Below, piece by piece: positions 40,190 through 50,364 of a stretch of 64,000 bases of DNA. The translations under genes and the position numbers were made by a program. Within the stretch, counting starts at the first letter, position 1; every line of letters starts with the position of its first letter. Location of the stretch: contig JBHGNT010000007.1 of assembly GCA_043228905.1 (NCBI GenBank), forward strand, positions 7,998,001-8,062,000, in the 5' to 3' direction. This DNA comes from Azolla caroliniana. Its lineage: Eukaryota > Polypodiophyta. Below the pieces are notes generated by a model that worked only from the letters and a program-made list of their open reading frames with translations, searched no databases and had not been told where the DNA came from.

Positions 40190-41640
40190 ACCCTGTATGA
40201 CACGTTGTCGATCGTGGAGATCTTCTCAAGGCCGAGATTCCCTAAAGTTACACAATCTCGAACAAAGTGATACTGAATGTGGGTATTCTTGGAGGCTTTG
40301 TGATGAATCGGATTCTTCGACAAAGCAACAACACCCTGACTGTCACTTTAGAAAATTGGAGCCGAATCGGGGTCGACTTGTCGAAACGTACACACCGACC
40401 GACCGACCCATAGAGCCTCTTTCACCACATTGGACGCGGCTACGTATTCAACCTCGGTCTTTGAAGTCGTCGTTCACTCTTGAAGTTTCGACTTCCACGA
40501 AATTGCTCCATTGCCGAATTTGAAGCAATATTCGGTTGTTGACTTTTGAATATCCACACAACCGACAAAGTCTGAGTTGGTGTAACCGACTACGCCTAGG
40601 TTATTGTTCGAACTGAAGAGGATGCCAAGGTCTTGTGTGCCCACTAGGTATCCGAGTACATTCTTGACTGTATTCCAATGCGATTGGCCTGGGTGTGCAT
40701 GAATTTGTTGATGACTCCTATTGCGTGAGCAATGTCAGGCTGTGTCGCAACCATCGCATACATCAAGGAGCCAATTGCCGGTGCATACGGTACCAATTTC
40801 ATATCTTCCCCCCTGACTAGATGTCAGACAGTCTCACTGAGATAGCCGAAGGTTGATGGGAGTGTGGTCGAAGCATATTTGGCCGATTGCATGTTGAAGC
40901 GCCCCAATACACGTTTGATGTAGTCGGCTTGAGAGTTGATTCCGGAGCCGACTGATCTTCATTTTGAGTATGTGTTGAGGGGAACCTAGGTCCTTCATTG
41001 CGAACTTCAACTACAGTTGCCGAACAAGATCGACAAGCTCGCAGGCATGACAGGCAGAGAGTAGCATGTCATCCACATATAAGATGAGGAAGATAGGAGA
41101 CCCATCTTGAGTTGTTTTCGTGAAGAGGTAGTTATCCTCATCGCTCTTTGAGAAGCTGATTGATTGGATAAAATCGTCGAACTTCTTATACCACTGTCGG
41201 GGTGCCTAATTTAGGCCATAAAGACTCTTTCTAAGTCGACAGACTAGATGCTCTTGGCCAACTGCAACGAAGCCTTTCGGTTGCTCCATGTAAATTTCCT
41301 CTTCTAGGTCGCCATGGAGGAAGGTCGTCTTCACATCTAACTATATAAGCTCCAAGTCCTCCGCTGCCATTACGATGAGTAGGAATCTAAAGGTGGTTAT
41401 TTTCATCACTAGTGAAAAAATGTCATCAAAGTCGACGCCATATTGCTATCAAAAAACCTTCACGACTAATATGGCCTTATACTTGGGACAAACAGAATAC
41501 GACGTCTCTTTGAGTCGATAGACCCATTTGCACAGAAGAGCACGTCGGTTGTTCGGTAGTTCGACTAAGTCCCATATTTTTTTGTGCTAGATGGAGTTAA
41601 TCTCTGACGCCATCGTTAAGTGCCAGGTGGCGGAATCGGC
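40190..41640 (-). pseudogene. Copia RT-RNase H of element A
   Basis: The minus strand gives RT text in order with several stops: DFDDIFSLVMKITTFRFLL (near 41370), KSLYGLN.APRQWYKKFDDF (near 41200), the catalytic YVDDM box (near 41080), and the RNase H region GYTNSDFVGCVD (near 40570) to KNTHIQYHFVRD (near 40280). Enough is left to place it in Ty1/copia but not to function. Confidence 0.8.
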
Positions 41641-41655
41641 GCATGTCGATGTTTC

Positions 41656-42540
41656 TGTTAGGAATATGTCCCTCCTATGGGAGGAGCCGACGAGTTGGAC
41701 CGAGAGCCGACAATCGAAAACAAGGAGTGGTTGAGAACCAACAATCGATGTCATAAAGAGTCGACTACAAACGATCCAAGTCGAAGACAAGACCGACTAG
41801 TCGGGCCGACCAGAGTGTCGACGACAAGGCGGACTAATCATGCCGACTAGACAGTCGACACTAAAGTCGACTAGTCAATTTGTCGGTTGATCAAGTACTA
41901 TTATTATTAGATGGAAAACTACATGGATAAACAATGAGAAACTACAGTTCATCTTTTATGCCAAGGAGCACATGAGATGGAAAGAAGATTCCTATATGTT
42001 TTCTACTTTGAGTCTTTGAGTTTGTTTATTGGCCTATCATGGCTACAACGTTGTCAAACTAATCATTTTGTCATGTATGTAGAATTTCTACTAATGAAGA
42101 ATATTTTTTTGGAGAAAAAACCCTGCTATTAATATTAGTATAATAATTGAAGTGAGAGTAGTAGGGACTACATTTGTAAATAGCCCATAAGGTGTATAAG
42201 TATAAATACACTTAAGGCACAACTTTAGATGTAGAGCAGAGTGTAGCAGAACTAAAAGTGTAGAGTTCTTGTAGCAAAATATAGTTATAGAGAGAGAGGT
42301 TAGTGAGTGCGTGAGAGAGAGCGGCAACAGAGTTTAACGAACTTGCCAAGAACCCTAAGTGGTTATTCTCTGAGATTCAGAGAAGAGTTGTAACCGTTCT
42401 TTGTACTCTTTTGTGTATAGTGGAAGATATGTTCTCCCATGGTTTTTTCCTTGTTTAGGGTTTCCACGTAAACACTGTGTATTCTATGTGCATTTTTTGT
42501 TTTTCCAAATTGTTGCATATTTCCTAGTTGGTCTTTCTCA
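41656..42540 (+). mobile_element. Copia-type LTR, plus strand
   Basis: Begins TGTTAGGAATATGTC and contains TATA-like TATAAGTATAAATAC near 42195. Further on is the copia-typical GGGTTTCCACGTAAAC (near 42456), with an approximate end at CTTTCTCA (about 42540). The latter block matches window positions 1-45. The first 240 bases are packed with GTCGAC and CCGACTAGTCGG-type words. No second copy is in the window, so it could be solo or part of a larger broken element. Confidence 0.5.
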
Positions 42541-42828
42541 CGAATCATAAGGATTGAATCCCGTCAGCTTCTTCGTATGACGTGGGCTTGCCGGCGTCCG
42601 TGAAGAAGATTATGGGAGAGTATCTCTCCGGTGGTTGAGACAATCATTCAGACTGTCTAGGGACGACTAGGCTCGTTGGATCATCGTTGAGGATCATCTC
42701 TTGGGTAATTGATCCACTATGTGGATCGCAACATAGGCTGCTCTCTGAGTTAGCGGGTCTTGGGGAGGAGGCGCCTTGCCGTGTTGCTGCTCGAGTGTGG
42801 AGTGTTGGGCCATCAGGAGGAGTCTGTC

Positions 42829-42916
42829 AGGAATAGTACTGAGACAGAGAAGAAATTAGTACTAAGAGAGGAATATTAGTACTAAGAGGAATAGAGGGTG
42901 TAGAACACTCGAGAGA

Positions 42917-42952
<36 letters not shown>

Positions 42953-43185
42953 GTGAGAGATCGAGGGAGAGAAAATGATGATGACAACGATATATTATGT
43001 GATAAGAATATAAAATGAAGGCTAAGAGGCCTAAGACTGACGTTGAACCGATTTGGTTTGAAATAATGCCTTGTGCCTCCTTTTATAGTGTTCTCAAGAG
43101 TAATCCTGAAGCTTCTAGAATGTTCCAGAGAAATCTGAAATATACATTAATTTTCTATAGTAAAACGTAAATAAAAATAATATCC
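42829..43185 (-). repeat. LTR-like segment, minus strand, boundaries uncertain
   Basis: TGTCAGGAATAGTACTGAG at 42829 could be an LTR edge. A TATA-like CTATAAAAGGAGGC is readable on the minus strand near 43085, and a (GA)n run lies at 42918-42950. No target duplication was recognised. Confidence 0.35.
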
Positions 43186-43199
43186 TATGTATTATAATA

Positions 43200-43262
43200 G
43201 ATAGTGTAATGGTCAAGAGCTCGACCCATGTAACATAGGGTCATGGGTTTGAGTCTTGCCAT
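43200..43262 (+). mobile_element. tRNA-derived SINE head-like segment
   Basis: AGTGTAATGG (43203-43212) matches the Pol III A-box pattern RRYNNARYGG. GGTTTGAGTCT (43246-43256) matches the B-box GGTTCRANYC with one difference. They are about 33 bases apart as in tRNA genes. It does not fold as a complete tRNA, so a SINE head is likelier. The body and tail were not delimited. Confidence 0.45.
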
Positions 43263-43263
43263 A

Positions 43264-43931
43264 TCATGACAGAGTCAAGGCGTTTGAAAATGTGACTCTT
43301 CTTACTTCAATCGGCCTTTCAGCCAGCTTGTGCATTTTCGACTCATTGAAAACGACGTCCGAACTTCGGATGATTTGTCTATTTTCTGAATCCCAGATTC
43401 GGTAGCTGAATTCTCCTTTTGATCCATAACCAAGGAAAATACATTTCTGGGATCGTGGCTCAAGCTTTCGGCGATCATCCTTAGGCAAAAGTGTGAATCG
43501 GTCCAAAGCTCTGCAGGGATTTGAAGTCCTCGGGGCCTACTCGGTGACATGTTGATTATGTCCACTACAATGAGTGGCACCTTGATCTAGAAACCATTCG
43601 TTAGTCCGACATGTTACATCATGGCGACAATTCGCTCCTGAATTATCCAATTCATTCTTTCTGCAATGTCTTTTTGTTCCAAACTATATGAAGTTGTCGA
43701 CTCTCATCTGATGTCGTGTTGTCGGCAATATTTTACGAATTCGTCCGATTGGAATTCTCCACCATTATCCGATCTTAAGCATTTTAGCGTTCGACTTGAT
43801 TGGTTTTCGACCATTGCAAGCCACTGTTGAAAGATTGTGAGCACCCGATCTTTGGTTCTTATTAGATACACCCACACTTTTCTTGTCGAGTCGTCAATGA
43901 ACGTGATGAAGTATGAGGACCTATTTAGCAA
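43264..43931 (-). pseudogene. Copia integrase of element A
   Basis: The minus strand reads FITFIDDSTRKVWVYLI (near 43900), LRSDNGGEFQSDEFVKYCRQHDIR (near 43740), LNRTGGLQIPAELW-like sequence, and the end-of-integrase block QKCIFLGYGSKGEFSYRIWD (near 43420). Stops and frame changes split it. Its N-terminal edge was cut by the hAT-type element. Confidence 0.8.
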
Positions 43932-44523
43932 TGGGCCCAGTTCGGTTTCGGTGCCTTGAAACCAAACCTAACCCTTTATATAAAACAAAAACCAAACCAA
44001 ACCATTTATGAACATTCGAACATTTAAACCAAACCATTTTAAAAAAAGGTTAACTAAACCATTTAAACCAAAACATTTTAGGGAAAAGTTAAAACCAAAC
44101 CGAACCATTTAATAAAGAGTTTAAACCTAACCACATTTAAGTCGAGCTAATTAAAAAATTAATTAAATAAAAATACACAAAATTAAATAAGCATTTATGT
44201 TAAAATAAATAAATAAGATTAATTGAGCCATTAGATTAAATAAACAATTAAGTTAAACCATTAAGTTAAGACATTTATGTTAAGTGAATTAAATCAATGG
44301 AAAACATTAATTAAACCATTAAATTACATAAACATTTAATGGATAAAAAAAGATAGCCCAAAAACCTATAAACCCTAGTTTCAAAACCAAACTGAATTGA
44401 AACCGAACCGTTTATTATTAATTAAAGCCAAACCAAACCATTTAATTATTTTGGAACTTATAAACCTTTAAACCATGGTTTAACAGTTTGGTTCGGTTTA
44501 AGCCGAAACCGGGCCCATTGCTA
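43926..44523. mobile_element. Non-autonomous hAT-type transposon
   Basis: The 598-bp unit begins TAGCAATGGGCCC and ends with its reverse complement GGGCCCATTGCTA. It is flanked by 8-bp copies GACCTATT (43918-43925) and GACCTGTT (44524-44531), differing at one base. An 8-bp duplication and a TAGxxATG-like terminus fit the hAT superfamily. The interior is AT-rich, full of AAACCAAACC words, with no transposase. It sits in the copia element A integrase. Confidence 0.8.
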
Positions 44524-46080
44524 GACCTGTTGAGAGACTGATGTGGTATCGGGGCACAAACGTCTGAATGGACCAAGTTGAGGGGACTCGACTCTCTCAA
44601 CTCTCTAGTCGGGTGTGAGGTGACTTTCTATTTGTCGTATTGGTAATGCTCACAGAACTGGTGGTCGGAGAATGATAGCTTGGGGATGTATCCGACTCTA
44701 GATAGATGTGTTATGCCGACCTTGAGGAGGTGTTTGAGTCGTCCATGTCATAGTGATGACATAAGAATGTCGACAAGGAACAAGTCATGCTCTTTGAGTG
44801 TGACATATAGGGGGTAGAAGGAATGTACTTTCGGACCTTGAGCAAGCAGGAGGTTCCCTTTGTGGAGTGTCCACCCTCCTGGAGAGAAGCCAACACGAAT
44901 GTCGTCTTCGTCAACTTGTCCAACCGAAATAAGTGGTCTGGAGAGCTCTAGGACGTGTCAGACATTGTGTAGTACTAATGTAGAGCCACTTGGAAGGTTG
45001 AGCTCTACAATGCCAATTGTGCCAGGCTGAATATTGTTGAAACTGCGATCAATGAGGGGTCACGTGGTAGGATGCGCCTGAATCCAAGAGCCATGTGCTC
45101 GACTCTTCAGTCGTAAGCATAACTTCTGATTCAATTGAGTTCTTTATGAAGAGGATGTTTGGGTTGTTTGTCAATACTTCGGCTGATGAGCCGACGTAGT
45201 TGACCTCCTCATGCTGGCCACCCTTCTGATCAACTCGTTGAGGTTTATCATTCTTTGCTTTGAGGGCGCCACAACCGGCCTTGATGTGTTTGGGTTTCTT
45301 GCAATAATTGCATGTTCGATTATCCTGGGACTTGCTCCGGCTTCACGTATTGCTCAGCGATCAGGAAGAACTTCTTCCTCGGTTGTTCGATCGATCAGTC
45401 GAACCTTGTACTACGTAGGCGTCAATGGTTGAATCGTTTGTAAACGATTTCCTCCGAGCAGCTTCTGTCAGGATTGACCCATGTATGATGTGACTTTGAA
45501 GTATTTCATGGTGGCAATCGACGCTTTGCACATTGTTGTAACGAAAGTTTCCCACGAAGGGGGGAGACTGCTCATTAAAAGCATAACTTTTAGCTAATCC
45601 TCCATCATCGTCCCACTCGTTTAGGTGTGTTTGGACCGAGTGAGAGTCTTTCATCTAAAGGTTGTAAATGTGTCGAATCAAATATATCCTTGTGGCGGCA
45701 ACCTTCTTTTCATAGGTATCCGAAAGGCAGTCAAACACGATTGCAATGTGAAGTATTCTGTCTCCGACAAGTGCATCCGAATTGTGACGCGGACGATTCT
45801 GTCAAGCTTCTACCACTCATTCAGCTTGTATCCTTCTAAAGCGTTTTCAGTCTCGATTGGATCGATCTGACCCTTGACTATATAGATAGTCCTGCATATG
45901 CTCCTTCCAGAAGTTGAAGTTCGATCCATTGAACTTCCTTAGACTCATCTCTGATGAGCCGCATGTTGATGCCATCTGTGTTGGCCTTGGGAGGTTCTAT
46001 CCAGAATTGACTACGAACAATGGAAGGGTGCAACCGATTAGCTCACCTGAATTCGTTCTAGCCGGATCTGGACATGAGTT
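44524..46080 (-). pseudogene. Copia gag, protease and pre-integrase of element A
   Basis: The minus strand gives gag-type text (WKEHMQDYLYSQGQIDPIE near 45900), a CCHC knuckle of the CNYCKKPKHIKAGC type (near 45310), and the protease motif WLLDSGASYHVT (near 45080). Degraded GAG-pre-integrase text runs down to the hAT-type element. Frames change repeatedly. Confidence 0.7.
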
Positions 46081-46209
46081 TGCCGGATGAGCCTTGGAAA
46101 AAGAAGGATCCTTTACATAAAGTGACCGACTGATCAGTAAACAACATACATCTCTTAGGAGGCCATGTAAAGCATCAACAAGAAACTCTTCAGACGCTTG
46201 GAAATAGGG

Positions 46210-46397
46210 TCTCTTCGAACACTTGGAGATTAGGGTCTCTTTAGATGCTTGAAAACTAACTAGGGTTTCATCACCTTAATTGGGCAAACCCTCTCAAGTT
46301 AAAAAAGGAATGAACGTTTCTTTTCTTGTTTGTGACGGTTGAAGCTCTACTTACCCTAATTAAGCCTATATACATACATATAGCCTCATCACCTCTA
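46210..46397. repeat. Left arm of large imperfect inverted repeat
   Basis: GAAGCTCTACTTACCCTAAT (from about 46340) followed by GCCTATATA and CTCATCACCTCT pairs with the reverse complement of 47163-47213. Repeated GTCTCTTTAGATGCTTG-type words at 46210-46260 pair with 47230-47250. Confidence 0.6.
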
Positions 46398-46419
46398 CCT
46401 TCATTTGGACACCCCCAGC

Positions 46420-46458
46420 ATTTTCCCGCCTTCTATTAAAACAAAAGCGCGCGAAAAG
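46420..46458. promoter_or_regulatory. Two E2F-type sites
   Basis: TTTTCCCGCC (46421-46430) contains the perfect consensus TTTCCCGC. GCGCGCGAAAAG (46447-46458) contains TTTCGCGC on the minus strand. Both are within about 210 bases of the ATG at 46627. Confidence 0.55.
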
Positions 46459-46626
46459 AGACCCTTCTCATCCCTGCTTTTTCTCTGTTCCTCTACTGAT
46501 CTCTCTCTCTCTCTCTCTGTATAATTTTTCTTCTTCTTCAATCTCTGTCTTCCTCTACCATATCTTTTGTTTACAATACAATACAATCCCCCTCCCTCTC
46601 TTTCTCTGTATCTTATTCATAAACAG

Positions 46627-46770
46627 ATGGACAGAGGAAGAAGACATGGCATTGTTGACACAGAGCCTCAAAGAAAAGGAATCCTCAAATTTCGTAGCTC
46701 TAAACAACACCAATTCTCGTCTGTTAGTGAAGATATAAAGAAACAACGTAACCCATCGTCATCATCAAGG
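46627..46770 (+). CDS. Possible first exon of an unidentified small gene
   Basis: ATG 46627 opens a 48-codon basic, Ser-rich frame (MDRGRRHGIVDTEPQRKG...) that ends at a donor-like AAG|GTAG near 46770. The leader upstream is CT-rich like plant 5' UTRs, with E2F-type sites. A second exon may begin after the ATAG near 46855 and would end after about a dozen codons, giving a peptide of about 61 residues. I recognise no family. It could equally be a non-coding or relic transcript. Confidence 0.3.
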
Positions 46771-47162
46771 TAGTTCATCTCTTTGGTTTCTATACACATT
46801 TCTAAGAATCCGTTGGAATTCATATTTATTTCGTCAATATTTTTATGCCATAGAGCTGAAGATAAGAGCTTGCAATGGCCATCTACATATTGAGATCCCA
46901 TCAAAAGGATCAAGAAGTTACTCTTCCTGAGAGGTTAGTACTCTGTTATCGTTCTTTCTCAAAGACCCTTCCATTTCATTTGTTGTTATGCCATTCTTCA
47001 CTTTATTATGTGAATTCTTTGATTTTGTCTAGATGTAGATTTGTTTTTTTGCACTATCGTGATATGATGTGCACTATCTAGAAATTACAGAGAGGAGAAA
47101 GAGAGAGAGAGAGGAGAGATAGAGAGGAGACAGAGAGATGAAAGAGAGAGAGAGAAAGAGGA

Positions 47163-47250
47163 AAGAGGTGATTAGGCTATATAGGCTAATTAGGGTAAGT
47201 AGAGCTTCAACGGGCCGTAATTTTTCATGCGTCTAAAGAGTCCCCTACTA
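47163..47250. repeat. Right arm of large imperfect inverted repeat
   Basis: AGAGGTGATTAGGCTATATA through GTAGAGCTTC and on to GCGTCTAAAGAGTC mirrors 46210-46397. The intervening loop is about 760 bases and contains a possible first exon at 46627. Confidence 0.6.
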
Positions 47251-47713
47251 ATGTTTCATGTTGTCTATTGATCCTTCTTTTTCCAAAGGCTCATCATTCA
47301 TAGACATTTCCTTCTTTTTTTTGTCTTCTTTATGTCCTCTCTCTAGCAAAGTAGTTGAGACCAAATGAGATTTCGTATATGAACAAATTATCAAGGTGCA
47401 TGACTCAGGAGTAGCATTGCTCTAAGATTTTAACATCTCGAAAAAGTTGTTCTTTGATGACTCTTTTTTTCCTATCAAACTTTTGAATATGAAGCTCAGA
47501 CCAAGATAGACCAAAAACAAATGTATGTTCATGAATTAAGACCCCCTTCACAATCCCCTTCAATTCTCCACCTCCATAAACCTCTCAATTGTTAAGTATA
47601 AGCTAAATGTCTCGTATTAAGAAGCAAGCCCAGAGAGAGAGAGAGAGAGATTACCATTGTAAATCTTTAGACCCTCCAAAGTTTGAAAGGGACATACATA
47701 GTAGAGGCTTAGT

Positions 47714-47905
47714 TGGATGCATAGACAATGTTTGTACATGTTTTGCATAGAGAGGTGGCAGTCTTTCATGCTCTACCTTTTGCATACTTGGGATATACAT
47801 ATAGGGGGTAAAATAACAAAGGCAAGGTGCCTTGGATGCATAGATAAAGTTTGTTGCATGTTCTGCATAGAGAGGTGACAATCTTTCATGCCCACCTTAG
47901 TTGTC
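47714..47905. repeat. Imperfect tandem repeat, period about 119
   Basis: GGATGCATAGA...TGCATAGAGAGGTG...CAATCTTTCATGC-type text occurs at 47714 and again from 47833 with scattered differences. No coding role is seen. Confidence 0.7.
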
Positions 47906-50364
47906 CTTTAGAAGATTGATATCAATTGTTGTGTGTATTGAGTTCAATCTATATCTAGCGACTTGTGTACGTTGAGTGTATTGGGCTGATATAAGTTATT
48001 GGGTATATTGAGTTAATGATTTGATCTAGCAATCTGTGCACACTGAATGTAATCACACCTTTGATGAATCATTGTATTCAATTTATAGAATAAAAAGCAT
48101 TTTGTCATATTGTTAATTAATTGTGTGCGTGTGCGTGTGACAATGGATATATCTGTGTGTGGGTGCAGATACAATTGTATGTAGCATGTATGGGTTTGTA
48201 TTGAGTTGTGTGTGCCACTCAAGTGCTAACTTGTTGTAGCCTCTTTGTCCTTAGAAACATTTTGAGGTACACTAAACTTACACTCTCAAAGAGTCTTGGG
48301 CCTATGACATAAACCTAGGCATGGAAGGGTTATTCTACATCATAAACCCCAAATACTTGGAACCTCGGCAACCACCTTTGCAATGTGTTTCCGACTTGGT
48401 TCATGATTTTCACCCCATAATCCCCCTCCATCTAGAAGTTGGCAATAAAGGAGAGGATATCACAACGACATGATGTTAGACATCTATATATTAGAGTTTA
48501 TATTTCTTAACAATCATGGCCCATCTTTTGCATACTTTAGTTCTCCAGAAGGCCAAAACTAGTTATTGAGTGTATTGGGTTCTATCTGAATCTAATATCA
48601 ACTTCCTTGCCATTGCGATTGTTTCTACATGTCTGTCTTTTCTGTCCTATATTATCTATAACTCATATCATGTGTTGGTCATCACCTAACATCCGCGACA
48701 AAAACCTCGTTTTAAAAATTTTTAGTTTCTTATTCTTGTTTTCTATTGAAATATTCTTTAGCAAATCATGATAAGTAAATAGTGTTCATCTACATGGAAA
48801 ATCAGTGCTTCATCGGGAGCTCGACTTCGTGGAGCTCACATCGAGATTCTGGTGCAATTCAGCTCATTCCAATGGAGGTCACACAAAAGATAGTGAGCCT
48901 GAGGTGTGCTAGAGAGCGAAGCTGTCCAGAATATCTTGTATTGCCAGCGTTTAACCATGGAGATGATGTACAAAATGATATAGCTAATTCATTGGAGCAG
49001 AAGGGTGTGTTAGGACAGGAAAGTCCTACAGATTATCTCAATTTCTTTTGCTCTAGGGTACCCAGATTCCAAATGTTTCTCCCCCAGAAGTCCCACTAGA
49101 AAACTATCGACATTAATGGTCCTGTCATGGGTAAACTCTCAAGGACACTTCCTTCTCTACTTACTGTGTAACTCAAGAGATCCAAGGCTCTTGTATTGCA
49201 GTATAGTAGCATTTGCAAAAAAGACTTGTCACATGTAATAAATTAGCGCTGAGGGCTAAACATGGGGATTAATTATGATTAATGAAACAATATTTAAATT
49301 GTAACTAAGTCTTGGGCTAGGCCATTGGAAAACCAAAGCAACCATTTATTTATTGGAAATTCAGAATATATGTGGTTGGGAACTATGACAAGTCATGATT
49401 TAAAGAACCCGTTGAAGATTTCATACCCAATCTATGTCAATAGGTGTGTGTCACTATTCTTTGAAGAATCTTTCTAAACCAACCTACACCCATTTCGCTT
49501 TTTTCCATTTTTCTATATATAGCAGTATATTATACCCACAAAAAGGATGCATAAAAGTGGCATTGGCACATGACTAGGGCATTATGCTCCATTTTGCCCT
49601 CCACCTAGAAAAAAGAAATTGTCTCATAAACAATGGACTCTCTCTCTCTCTTATATTTCTTTTCTTTTCATATTATTTACTTTTATATTTACAGTGTAAT
49701 ATTTAGTTTATTTTGATTTGTTCTCAAAGACGAGACAACACTTACGATGTAATCTCTTATTTGGTGTTATAGGCCATTTTGGCCTCTTAAAAGATGTTAA
49801 TATATCTTTCTTTCTTTCTTTTCTATAGGAACCAGGTTCGATCCTCGCCATGGGCTAGGCCTATCTAAGATTGCAATTGGTCTCTTGTGGACGTTATATA
49901 TATATATATATATATATATGATGTCATTTGCATATATTGCAGTTAAGAAAACGTTCCCCACCATTGTCATCCATTGTACCCGCCTCCTACAATATAGCCA
50001 AACGTTTATTAGGTGCACACATATGTTTCAACAAAACTAACCTCCCTGCATGATTCTCCATGGACCCTCAAAACAAATGAGAACAAGGAATTGTGGCATG
50101 GCCAATGGGGGTGTCTCTCTCTATGTAGCCCAATTAGGTTTTTAATTGATGACTTTTTAATGTTATTGGCAAAATATTCTAACCAATTGAGCTTGCACGC
50201 TCTCTCTAATTGTGACTTTTCTCCTAGGTTGATTTTGGCCTCTACATGTTTTTCTTTCTCTCACTCCCCTCCACGCCTTCGAATAATGATGGCAAAAAAA
50301 TTGTGCCGCTACTAAAAAAAAAGGTTATTTCTACCATTGATCAACTTTTGTATCAGCCTACCAA
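47906..50364. other. Largely empty interval
   Basis: I see no convincing gene. A 102-codon frame from ATG 48794 to 49099 has unbiased composition and no known domain. A (TA)n run lies at about 49896-49919. A perfect B-box-like GGTTCGATCC at 49829 has no A-box at tRNA spacing. The remainder is AT-rich intergenic DNA. Confidence 0.5.

Larger units (their letters stand above)
39619..46080 (-). mobile_element. Copia element A, minus strand, multiply interrupted
   Basis: Reading the minus strand from high to low: gag (about 46080-45270), zinc knuckle, protease (about 45100-45060), GAG-pre-integrase (about 44900-44550), integrase (43931-43264), RT (about 41640-40900), RNase H (about 40550-40190), polypurine tract of G residues (39923-39929), 3' LTR (39619-39922). 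It lies inside element B's integrase-RT linker. It is itself split by a hAT-type element (43926-44523) and by LTR-type material (41656-43260). No 5' LTR was recognised above 46080. Confidence 0.75.

Noticed and set aside
48794-49099. 102-codon open frame as a gene
   Set aside because: No domain, no codon bias that I can see, and no supporting splice or leader features.
49829-49842. tRNA gene or SINE suggested by GGTTCGATCC
   Set aside because: No A-box at proper spacing and no cloverleaf.
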